A stretch of 64,000 bases of DNA, from IMG/VR virus record IMGVR_UViG_3300044647_002431, positions 50,712 to 114,711 of that record. The stretch is one strand, 5' to 3'. Numbering within the stretch: position 1 is the first letter of the stretch; every line of letters begins with the position of its first letter. This document shows positions 9,161-15,532 of this stretch, piece after piece. This stretch comes from a virus. A model generated the notes under the pieces. That model was not told the DNA's origin and made no database searches. It worked only from the letters and a program-made list of their open reading frames with translations. The position numbers were made by a program, and so were the translations under genes.

Positions 9161-9191
9161 ATTATAATCTGTCCGTGGCTGTTGTTGTCAA
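9161..9191 (-). promoter_or_regulatory. Sigma-70-type promoter abutting dnaB
   Basis: On the minus strand TTGACA (9186-9191) is followed by TATAAT (9161-9166) with a 19-bp spacer; the dnaB ATG begins 3 nt further on. The usual start site, 6-8 nt after the -10 box, falls at or inside the ATG. It occupies the only real gap (about 35 bp) in this part of the operon. Confidence 0.65.
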
Positions 9192-9192
9192 G

Positions 9193-9687
9193 TTAGTTCA
9201 AGTTTTTGATTTTGTTTCGTTGAATAGATAATAGTATATCAGATAAGTTTTTAATTGATGTGGCTATATAAAGTAATCTATCTGTTCTTTGTTTAGCGTA
9301 TTTCTTTATAGCATTGAGGGCTTCAGCTTTGTCGTTGTGTTTAATAGCCTGAATTGATTTTTCAACATAGCCATATCCTTTATAATTATTTAATTCATCA
9401 GCTATTACTTCCTTGATCGTCTCATCTGCCCAATTATATCTTGCTGTTTCTCTATTAATAGTTCTTTGTATATAAAAAGCATATTGGCCTAACCTATATG
9501 CAATTTGTCCACAATCTTCTGGAGATAGACTTTCCAAAGACTTTCTATCCATAGTGAGATAATTATTGAGTTCATCCTCTGGTAATGAGTCTGGATTAGC
9601 AGCATATTTTGGAATATTGAGACCATGCTCATATTCGTCCAAGATACTATCCCAGTTCTGTAATTCTTCTTTAGCTGTTTTTTTCAT
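9193..9687 (-). CDS. Small helical protein, possible UvsY-like recombination mediator
   Basis: A 164-aa, mostly alpha-helical protein rich in Lys, Glu and Asn. It lies two genes downstream of recA. The C-terminal two thirds (a helix with repeated Tyr/Gln/Arg, a GYGYVEKS turn, then a long final helix near residues 135-164 carrying SIKNLSDILLSIQR) resembles in size and layout the T4 recombination mediator UvsY (137 aa), which loads the RecA homologue UvsX. The likeness is by eye and weak. An alternative is an unrelated replication accessory protein. It overlaps the nuclease gene upstream by 17 bp. Confidence 0.45.
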   Translation of the reverse strand: MKKTAKEELQNWDSILDEYEHGLNIPKYAANPDSLPEDELNNYLTMDRKSLESLSPEDCGQIAYRLGQYAFYIQRTINRETARYNWADETIKEVIADELNNYKGYGYVEKSIQAIKHNDKAEALNAIKKYAKQRTDRLLYIATSIKNLSDILLSIQRNKIKNLN

Positions 9688-10081
9688 TTATAATGTCTTT
9701 CCATTTGTCTGTATCAAAATGTGGAAACTCAATATATTGTATATTATTGAGAAAGCACCACTCCTGTTTTTGTTTATCTCTTTTTCTGGATTTTAAGAAG
9801 TTCAGTTTATTAGTATGATAAAAAGGAACAAACTTATAATGTTGTTCTCCATGAACCTCTATGCATTTTTTAATTAATGGAATATAAAAATCTAGATATA
9901 AAGTTTCAGAACGTCTAACGGTAATAGGTACCTCTTCTAGAATTTGCATAGTAGGATAATGTTCTTTTAATATTTGTCTAGCACGTAAATGTAAACTAGA
10001 TTTATTAGTTAAAGAACCTTTTGCTATATGTCCATGCAAACTCCAGTTGTGCCAATTTCCATCAAGATCCTGTACTTCCAT
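9671..10081 (-). CDS. Small PD-(D/E)XK / EDxHD-type endonuclease
   Basis: A 136-aa protein with the pattern LYLDFYIP followed by CIEVHGEQHYKF (about 78-101) and a later RKRDKQKQEW helix. This is the arrangement of small Vsr/DUF559-like and EDxHD endonucleases (F-D-F, then I-E-x-D-G-E-Q-H, then R-x-x-D-x-x-K). The residue before Gly is His where many relatives have Asp. It lies directly after recA (stop and start share one base), so a job in recombination, resolution or repair is likely; a free-standing homing endonuclease is the alternative. Confidence 0.6.
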   Translation of the reverse strand: MEVQDLDGNWHNWSLHGHIAKGSLTNKSSLHLRARQILKEHYPTMQILEEVPITVRRSETLYLDFYIPLIKKCIEVHGEQHYKFVPFYHTNKLNFLKSRKRDKQKQEWCFLNNIQYIEFPHFDTDKWKDIINEKNS

Positions 10082-11100
10082 TATTTATTATGTCCAAGAA
10101 TTTCGTTTATTTGTTTATATAGTTCATTATATGCTTCTTCGTTTTCTATTAAAAACTGGCGAATTTTTTCTGTTCCCTGAAACTTAGTTGTACTATCCTT
10201 AATGAAATCTAAGGTATACCAAGATCCAGCTTTAGATATCAGTCCAACATCAGTACCTATAGTAATAATTTCTGTGTATCTATCTATTCCATATCCGTAT
10301 CTAATATAGCTTGTAATAGACCCTCCCGGCGGTCCCAAGGCAGAACAAATAGTTTGCCACTCAACCTCTTGACCTATTTGTGTATTTTCTGTTCCTACTA
10401 GCCAAGGCTTAAAAGTTTTTGCTCTTAATTTTATGTCCGTTTGATATGCTATTGCTTGACCAGATTTTTCTTTGAACTCTGCTCCGTATCCTGTTGGATT
10501 ACCCATTAAGTGTGTAATGCCTATAACAACATTTTTATTAACAGGTATAACATTAGCTACTTTGCGGCAAAATTTTGCTAATAGTTTTGCTCCATCTGCT
10601 CTTTGCATCTTATCCATATCACTTGTAATTTCTGCTTCCGTACATAAAGCAGAATATGAGTCTATGATTAGTACTGATCCAGGTTCTTCATTAATGATTC
10701 TTTCTGCTATTTGTAAATATTCTTCAGCATGTAATATCTTTCCCATTTGAGATCCGATAACATGAAACTTATCGAAATTTAATCCGGGTATTCCTTCTAG
10801 GTCTCGTTTCTTCAATCTACCTTCTATATTTAGGTAGTACACTTCCCTGCCATCTTTGAACGTACCAGAACCGTATATAGGATTCTGTGCTGTTGCAGCA
10901 AACGTTAGTGATGTGGTGGTTTTACCACACTTTGGTTGACCTGTCAAGACCACAAAGCTTCCCTCTGGGATACCACCATTTAAGACCATATCTATAGCTG
11001 GACTCACAGGAATAATAACAGACTTTTTATCCACAACAGAGGCGGCACTAACAATAATATTATCTCCAAAATCTTTTTTAACGCTCTCTTTAATTTTCAT
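10081..11100 (-). CDS. recA: RecA-family recombinase
   Basis: A 339-aa strand-exchange ATPase. Walker A is GQPKCGKT (54-61), Walker B VLIIDSYSAL (about 138-147), followed by a loop with DKMQRADGAKLLAKF and the L2-like stretch GNPTGYGAEFKEKSGQA. It is close to bacterial RecA in length, but the Walker A (QPKCGKT instead of PESSGKT) and the short N-terminal helix are unlike host RecA and point to a phage lineage. It heads a recombination group with the nuclease and helical protein downstream, and overlaps an unknown gene upstream by 11 bp. Confidence 0.88.
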   Translation of the reverse strand: MKIKESVKKDFGDNIIVSAASVVDKKSVIIPVSPAIDMVLNGGIPEGSFVVLTGQPKCGKTTTSLTFAATAQNPIYGSGTFKDGREVYYLNIEGRLKKRDLEGIPGLNFDKFHVIGSQMGKILHAEEYLQIAERIINEEPGSVLIIDSYSALCTEAEITSDMDKMQRADGAKLLAKFCRKVANVIPVNKNVVIGITHLMGNPTGYGAEFKEKSGQAIAYQTDIKLRAKTFKPWLVGTENTQIGQEVEWQTICSALGPPGGSITSYIRYGYGIDRYTEIITIGTDVGLISKAGSWYTLDFIKDSTTKFQGTEKIRQFLIENEEAYNELYKQINEILGHNK

Positions 11101-11518
11101 TATCTAGTTCCTTTAATTTTTCTATGATAGATTTCTTCGTATTTTTATTATTAGCTACGCCACCAATAGACTTATCTACCCGGATAATTTCTTTTGATAT
11201 GTCGTTATTTTTTGCATCTATGACGACTTGCTGCTGTATAATGATAGCTTCCAAATGTGGAGCCCTCAATGAGAAAATTTTTCTGCCTTTCTCACTCTTA
11301 AGAGCAGCTATGATAGCCTTGTCTGTGTGTTTTTTAAGTAGTTTATGAGCAGTAAAAATCTGCGACTTATAAAATTTGCACCATTCTACATTTAACCAGA
11401 ACCTATAATGCAGGTCTTTATTTTTTTTCTTCGCTAGGTTTTCACAGATCATTTCTGTAATATACTGTGCTGCTGTAACGGTTTTTCCGTTAGAGTATTT
11501 CGACGGATACATTGTCAT
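11090..11518 (-). CDS. Unknown 142-aa protein upstream of recA
   Basis: I do not recognise a family. The N-terminal half is rich in aromatic and basic residues (HYRFWLNVEWCKFYKSQI) and includes a Lys-rich helical region with SEKGRKIFSLRAPHLEAII. The last 30 residues are polar and charged. It overlaps recA by 11 bp and the next upstream gene by 29 bp, so it is co-translated with the recombination genes. A DNA-associated function is possible, with no direct evidence. Confidence 0.65.
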   Translation of the reverse strand: MTMYPSKYSNGKTVTAAQYITEMICENLAKKKNKDLHYRFWLNVEWCKFYKSQIFTAHKLLKKHTDKAIIAALKSEKGRKIFSLRAPHLEAIIIQQQVVIDAKNNDISKEIIRVDKSIGGVANNKNTKKSIIEKLKELDNEN

Positions 11519-11846
11519 ATTTTAAATACAGCTTCTCTGCTAGTCCTAAATGAATATAGCTTTCTGTGCGTAAAAACAATAAATACGCATCAAAGATATC
11601 TTTTGTAACTTGTTTCCATGTCCAAAAATCAAAATTTTCTTGTTTATCGTAATGTCCTGAGCTGTTTAGCCAAAAACCATTTGGATTAAACAGTTTGGCG
11701 TATTTACCACCTTTAATATAAAAAGTTATAGAGTTATTATCTACGATAATTTTAGCATAAGTTTTCGCAGAATCGTCTGTGATGTAATTATTATTTTTAT
11801 CACATCCGTTGCTATGACTACGAGAAGTAAACCAAATCTCACTCAT
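11490..11846 (-). CDS. Unknown protein, paralogue of the 13455-13844 product
   Basis: A 118-aa orphan. Residues 28-118 align by eye with the protein encoded at 13455-13844: both have TYAK/VYAK, a short strand, then GKYAKLFNPNGFW versus NGKLFNPISFY, a Phe-rich linker, and a closing helix (DAYLLFLRTE versus NLYAEFLKSK) ending near AEKL/AERE. The shared core suggests one duplicated domain with different N termini. Function unknown. It overlaps its neighbours by 29 and 8 bp. Confidence 0.65.
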   Translation of the reverse strand: MSEIWFTSRSHSNGCDKNNNYITDDSAKTYAKIIVDNNSITFYIKGGKYAKLFNPNGFWLNSSGHYDKQENFDFWTWKQVTKDIFDAYLLFLRTESYIHLGLAEKLYLKYDNVSVEIL

Positions 11847-12252
11847 CGTTTTTTATAGTATTCTTACAGGTGTCCGTGAGCAAAGACTCTATATTATTGT
11901 ATAATGTATCAATAACTGTTTTATAGTTATCTGTTATAAAATCTGCCATATATGTTTTATGGATTCTTTCGACCATATTAGATCCTGTCATATCCGGCTG
12001 TTCCTGTAATACATCGCAAACTATTTGTATGTTCACCATATATGGACGAGGCCCCAATACTTCCTCTTGGTTTGTTGTATCTGTGGCACAAGCTTGTTGG
12101 AATTGACAAAATTTTTGAGCCTCCTCAGACAACGCCTGTTCAGCTTGTCTAAGTTTGCCTTCTAGTTTTTGTAAAAGCTCTAATTCTTCTTCTGATATAT
12201 ATTGAGATACTATATCATGAGGTAGCGGAGGCTTATATTCTTCTGTGTTCAT
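11839..12252 (-). CDS. Unknown 137-aa acidic helical protein
   Basis: Not recognised. The chain starts with a Pro-rich segment (YKPPLPHDIV), followed by a Leu/Glu-rich probable coiled coil at about 18-50, a PRPYMVN turn, and a C-terminal helical half. The composition is acidic. It overlaps the genes on either side by 8 and 4 bp, so it belongs to the same operon. It could be a small accessory or regulatory protein of early phage genes. Confidence 0.6.
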   Translation of the reverse strand: MNTEEYKPPLPHDIVSQYISEEELELLQKLEGKLRQAEQALSEEAQKFCQFQQACATDTTNQEEVLGPRPYMVNIQIVCDVLQEQPDMTGSNMVERIHKTYMADFITDNYKTVIDTLYNNIESLLTDTCKNTIKNDE

Positions 12253-12524
12253 CTTTTAATTTTCTTCCATTTCTGAACAGGACACTCTTGATCTGCCCAT
12301 GCTAGTTTATTCATAAAAACTTTTTTATTAGACAAATTACATCCACACATCAAACACTGAGACTTAGTTTTTTCCATATATTCACAAGACATGCAAATAT
12401 TTAATCTATCTCTTATTTCATCAGAGGTAGCCTTGGGAAATCCTGCATTAATATGCCAGAATAAAGCCTTAAGAAAAGTTAAGATTTTTCTGGATATTGA
12501 GATTGTATAGGTTTTATAGGACAT
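12249..12524 (-). CDS. Small zinc-ribbon protein
   Basis: A 91-aa protein with a hydrophobic N-terminal segment (about 12-27) and a cysteine cluster: ICMSC (C44, C47), QCLMCGC (C57, C60, C62) and ECPVQKW near the end. This C-x2-C ... C-x2-C-x-C ... CP-x2-KW layout is common in small phage proteins (DUF6171-like) and probably binds one zinc ion. The role is unknown. It overlaps the neighbouring gene upstream by 46 bp, an unusually long overlap. Confidence 0.65.
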   Translation of the reverse strand: MSYKTYTISISRKILTFLKALFWHINAGFPKATSDEIRDRLNICMSCEYMEKTKSQCLMCGCNLSNKKVFMNKLAWADQECPVQKWKKIKR

Positions 12525-12721
12525 ATATTATGGTCTTTGTCAAGAGTATAAACGGTATCCCTTGACACTATAGTATCGGAAGGGAACCATTGGGGCAAGC
12601 CGTTCTTTATAGAGTAACACAGTCTGCTTCCGTTTTGTTTAAAATCAGAAGTCAATAAAAAATAATGATCCTCGTTTGAACGGAAAATAGTACCAGATTC
12701 TAATTCTTCTATATATTCCAT
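12479..12721 (-). CDS. Unknown 80-aa protein
   Basis: A small orphan with beta-rich composition (EDHYFLLTSDF, RLCYSIKNGLPQWF), resembling small SH3-like or single-sheet proteins, and a flexible tail. I recognise no family. It overlaps the zinc-ribbon gene downstream by 46 bp. Supported as real by the continuous operon layout and the plausible globular composition. Confidence 0.55.
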   Translation of the reverse strand: MEYIEELESGTIFRSNEDHYFLLTSDFKQNGSRLCYSIKNGLPQWFPSDTIVSRDTVYTLDKDHNICPIKPIQSQYPEKS

Positions 12722-12727
12722 TATATT

Positions 12728-13111
12728 TTAACCAGGACTTACTGAACATTTATTACATTTGTATCTATCCGGAGCATCTGATAATAAGGTAGGGTTAATC
12801 TCTTCTCTCTTACCACATACTCTGCACTGAACATTTAAAGTACTAAACTTACGAGCCCTAGGAACTGGCGGTATCTGACTTAACTTACGGTCTATTTCTA
12901 TGTCTTCTTTATGTAAATTTTTCTCGGTCATCGAATCAAATTTATTAATTCTACCATTACTGGTAGATTGATTGGATGCCTTTTTAGAACGAGGTTTTTT
13001 AGGTTTGGCACTAGGAGCATCTGAAACATTTGTTTGTTGAGAAAGCATAGACTGTAACATTACAATCATTGCTTGGATTTGATTAGGATCCATCTGTGGC
13101 ATATTGCTCAT
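12728..13111 (-). CDS. Unknown protein with basic linker and C-terminal zinc finger
   Basis: A 127-aa protein in three parts: a Met/Gln-rich N-terminal helix (1-25), a disordered Lys/Ser-rich basic linker (35-60), and a C-terminal four-cysteine finger (CRVCGK ... CNKC, about 98-122). Such basic linkers with a zinc finger suggest nucleic-acid binding or transcription control, but no family is recognised. It shares one base with the HTH-like gene upstream, so the pair may work together. Confidence 0.6.
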   Translation of the reverse strand: MSNMPQMDPNQIQAMIVMLQSMLSQQTNVSDAPSAKPKKPRSKKASNQSTSNGRINKFDSMTEKNLHKEDIEIDRKLSQIPPVPRARKFSTLNVQCRVCGKREEINPTLLSDAPDRYKCNKCSVSPG

Positions 13112-13455
13112 TATTCGTTAATCCTAAAAATATTCTTGGAAAATCTATTTTCAGTTGTTGGGGGATTTTGCTTTTTGAAATCATCATTTAAGGCAGATGC
13201 TTCTTTGGTCATAATGGCTACGTTATTTTTGTTATTAGCTGAGTCTGTTATCATCAAGTGCTTTGATTTTGATGCACTGGTTGAGGACGAAGCTGTTTTG
13301 ATTGCAGAAGAACTACCCTTTTCTTTTTCTTTTTTAATAACCCCTAATACCTGATTATCCGTTATTTCTAGTTCATTAGATATTTTTTCTACTGGCCAAC
13401 CTAAATGATTCAGCCATAGAGCTGCATATGATTGTGTTCTATTAATTCTTGACAT
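13111..13455 (-). CDS. Putative HTH regulatory protein with low-complexity tail
   Basis: A 114-aa protein. Residues 8-42 (WLNHLGWPVEKISNELEI then TDNQVLGVIKKEK) read as a helix-turn-helix, like the small phage HTH proteins that scan for recognition sites. The middle is a Ser/Thr/Lys-rich low-complexity stretch and the end is polar. One base is shared with each neighbour (13111 and 13455). It could regulate phage promoters; a structural role is not excluded. Confidence 0.5.
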   Translation of the reverse strand: MSRINRTQSYAALWLNHLGWPVEKISNELEITDNQVLGVIKKEKEKGSSSAIKTASSSTSASKSKHLMITDSANNKNNVAIMTKEASALNDDFKKQNPPTTENRFSKNIFRINE

Positions 13456-13844
13456 TATTCAGTCTCCCTTTCTGCATTATTAAGCCATGCTGGATTTTTT
13501 GATTTTAGAAATTCTGCATACAAATTAAATGTTTTCTGACTAACCTGTTTGAATTTATCATTTGACCTACAGACTCTATCCAAAAAATTATTATTCTTTT
13601 CTTCGCCATAAAAAGAAATAGGGTTGAAGAGTTTTCCATTACGATCTAATCTAATTAAATACTTTACCGTTTGGTCAGCTCTCATAATTTTCTTAGCGTA
13701 TACCTTACTGTCTAGCTTAGATCTAATAGGCAGATTTTCAGAATCAAGTTTATCTTCTGATCCTATTAGAGTGTAATAAGTCTCTTCTAATGAATCATTT
13801 AGTGGGTCTTCTTTAAAGCAGCTAGATGGATTAAAAATAGTCAT
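13455..13844 (-). CDS. Unknown protein, paralogue of the 11490-11846 product
   Basis: A 129-aa orphan whose residues 45-127 match the product of 11490-11846 (KVYAKKI, NGKLFNPISFY, NLYAEFLKSK, NNAERE). Its first 40 residues are unrelated and acidic. The conserved core contains an invariant KLFNP motif followed by an aromatic, suggesting a small compact domain used twice. Function unknown. Confidence 0.65.
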   Translation of the reverse strand: MTIFNPSSCFKEDPLNDSLEETYYTLIGSEDKLDSENLPIRSKLDSKVYAKKIMRADQTVKYLIRLDRNGKLFNPISFYGEEKNNNFLDRVCRSNDKFKQVSQKTFNLYAEFLKSKNPAWLNNAERETE

Positions 13845-13863
13845 GATTTTCTTTCTTAATTTA

Positions 13864-14214
13864 TTAGGTCCACTTGTTCTTAACTTTGGTTTTCTTCATC
13901 CTAGACATACCACTAGGCAATTCTTTGGTAGATTCTATTTCTTTATAATCATTATGTTTTTGATCTAATGCTTGTTTTTGGTCTTCGCTTAATCTATCTC
14001 TATTTCTGTTTGCTAAATCTCCCAATGTTTTGAGTTCGCTATCTGATTTTTTAACAGATACATTTTGTGTACTAATATCTTTGATATATTGTCTATATGT
14101 ACATGATGTTTTTCCACATTGAACACATTTGGGTGATTCCACATAATCTCTTATATGGGAGAATAACTCAAATCCTAGTTTACACTTGTCACAATAATAA
14201 GAATATGTTGGCAT
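13864..14214 (-). CDS. FmdB-like zinc-ribbon protein
   Basis: A 116-aa protein that opens MPTYSYYCDKCKLGFEL and continues with SPKCVQCGK, the hallmark of the FmdB putative regulatory family (Zn ribbon C8/C11 ... C34/C37). The remaining 70 residues are polar and helical, ending in a Lys-rich tail. FmdB-like proteins are small zinc proteins of uncertain role, often thought to be transcriptional regulators. It shares one base with the HNH gene upstream. Confidence 0.75.
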   Translation of the reverse strand: MPTYSYYCDKCKLGFELFSHIRDYVESPKCVQCGKTSCTYRQYIKDISTQNVSVKKSDSELKTLGDLANRNRDRLSEDQKQALDQKHNDYKEIESTKELPSGMSRMKKTKVKNKWT

Positions 14215-14792
14215 TACTGAAAATCTTTAAAATAAATCTTCCACTGGTCGGGAACTTCCGATTTTATAGTAGAAATGTGATGACTCACTGGCAAGTATTT
14301 GATGCTTTTCTGCGGTACTACCGGATGATTTCTTAAAGGCATATTAGCTTGGGACGGCGTTCTATTTTTCTTTTTGAGATTGCAGGATACACAAGCAGTA
14401 ACTATATTGGTCCAATTTGTGGGAGAATGATCAAACTGCCACTTAGATTTGGGTATGACATGATCATAAGTCAATTTATTAATTTCGTTCTTTTCTCCAC
14501 AATATTGACATGTAAAATTATCTCTAATGAATAAATTTTTTCTAGAAAAAGTCACAGACTGTGTGTGGACCTTAAAGTATTTGTTTGTTTTGATAACTGC
14601 TGGAATCAAAAAAGTTTTATTATTAGCTCCAACAATATAATCACTATCATAATAGTCTATAATTTCTATATGCATTTTAGAACTATTATAAATATACTTA
14701 AATGACCACACCATAGCCTTTTTCCAATCGATAATGCCTAGTGGTGTGTAATCAGCATTAAGTACTAAGCATTGTTTATGTTTGTGTCTCAT
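14214..14792 (-). CDS. HNH endonuclease
   Basis: A 192-aa HNH nuclease. The start CLVLNADYTPLGIIDWKKA is typical of a widespread bacterial and phage HNH family. The nuclease core has CQYCG (about 104-108), a histidine in TYDHVIPKSK, an Asn in TNWTNIVTAC, and a second CxxC (CVSC), making the zinc-stabilised beta-beta-alpha-metal fold. It may be a free-standing homing-type nuclease or aid packaging or host DNA breakdown. It overlaps phoH by 17 bp. Confidence 0.85.
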   Translation of the reverse strand: MRHKHKQCLVLNADYTPLGIIDWKKAMVWSFKYIYNSSKMHIEIIDYYDSDYIVGANNKTFLIPAVIKTNKYFKVHTQSVTFSRKNLFIRDNFTCQYCGEKNEINKLTYDHVIPKSKWQFDHSPTNWTNIVTACVSCNLKKKNRTPSQANMPLRNHPVVPQKSIKYLPVSHHISTIKSEVPDQWKIYFKDFQ

Positions 14793-15507
14793 GTGAGTCT
14801 AATCGTGTCAAAATTTTTGATATGATTGGATTTCTAACAATATCAGACGATTGTAATTGTACAAAACCCAAACCGTCAACTCCGTCCAATGCTTTCATCA
14901 TGTTTAAAAATCCTCCCTGCATATTTCTATTCAAGTCAGATTGACCGATGTCTCCTGTTAAAACCATTTTGCTATCAGTGCCAGTTCTTGTTAATAACAT
15001 TTTTAATTGATCATAAGAGGCATTCTGACATTCGTCAGCAACAATAAAAGCATTATGGAAATTTCTACCTCTCATCAAACCAAGAGGAACAACCTCTATT
15101 TTATTATTGAGTTTCAAACTGGTATACTGTTGCATAGTAATGAAGTGTTGAATCTCATCTAATAATGGTAGTAGATAAGGGTGTAATTTTTCTTCCGCTG
15201 TTCCTGGTAAAAACCCAATACGTTCTCCTGCTTCTAAAACTGGTCTGGTAACAATAATCTTTTTTACTTTTTCGTCTAATAAATATTCTATAGCCATTCC
15301 CATCGCTATATGAGTTTTGCCAGTGCCTGCCAAACCCTGACAAAATGTAATAGTGTTTTCTGCAACAGTTCTAATATACGCCCTTTGGTTTTCTGTTCTT
15401 GGCCTTAAACGATTCCTATATACCACACTGCTTGTTTGAGGATCAATATTATTTGTAATATCAATAACTTTGGATTTCTTTTTTAAGTTTTTATTATTTT
15501 TTCTCAA
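14776..15507 (-). CDS. phoH: PhoH-like ATPase
   Basis: A 243-aa P-loop ATPase of the PhoH family, common in phages. Walker A is GLAGTGKT (58-65); VTRPVLEAGERIGFLPG (about 95-111) is the family signature, and Walker B FIVADECQN follows near 155. PhoH proteins are linked with RNA metabolism and phosphate stress in hosts, but their phage role is still unclear. A 41-codon basic N-terminal extension precedes the core. It lies between the RNR and HNH genes. Confidence 0.92.
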   Translation of the reverse strand: MRKNNKNLKKKSKVIDITNNIDPQTSSVVYRNRLRPRTENQRAYIRTVAENTITFCQGLAGTGKTHIAMGMAIEYLLDEKVKKIIVTRPVLEAGERIGFLPGTAEEKLHPYLLPLLDEIQHFITMQQYTSLKLNNKIEVVPLGLMRGRNFHNAFIVADECQNASYDQLKMLLTRTGTDSKMVLTGDIGQSDLNRNMQGGFLNMMKALDGVDGLGFVQLQSSDIVRNPIISKILTRLDSHETQT

Positions 15508-15532
15508 ATTATACCCTTTTGCAAAATAGAGT

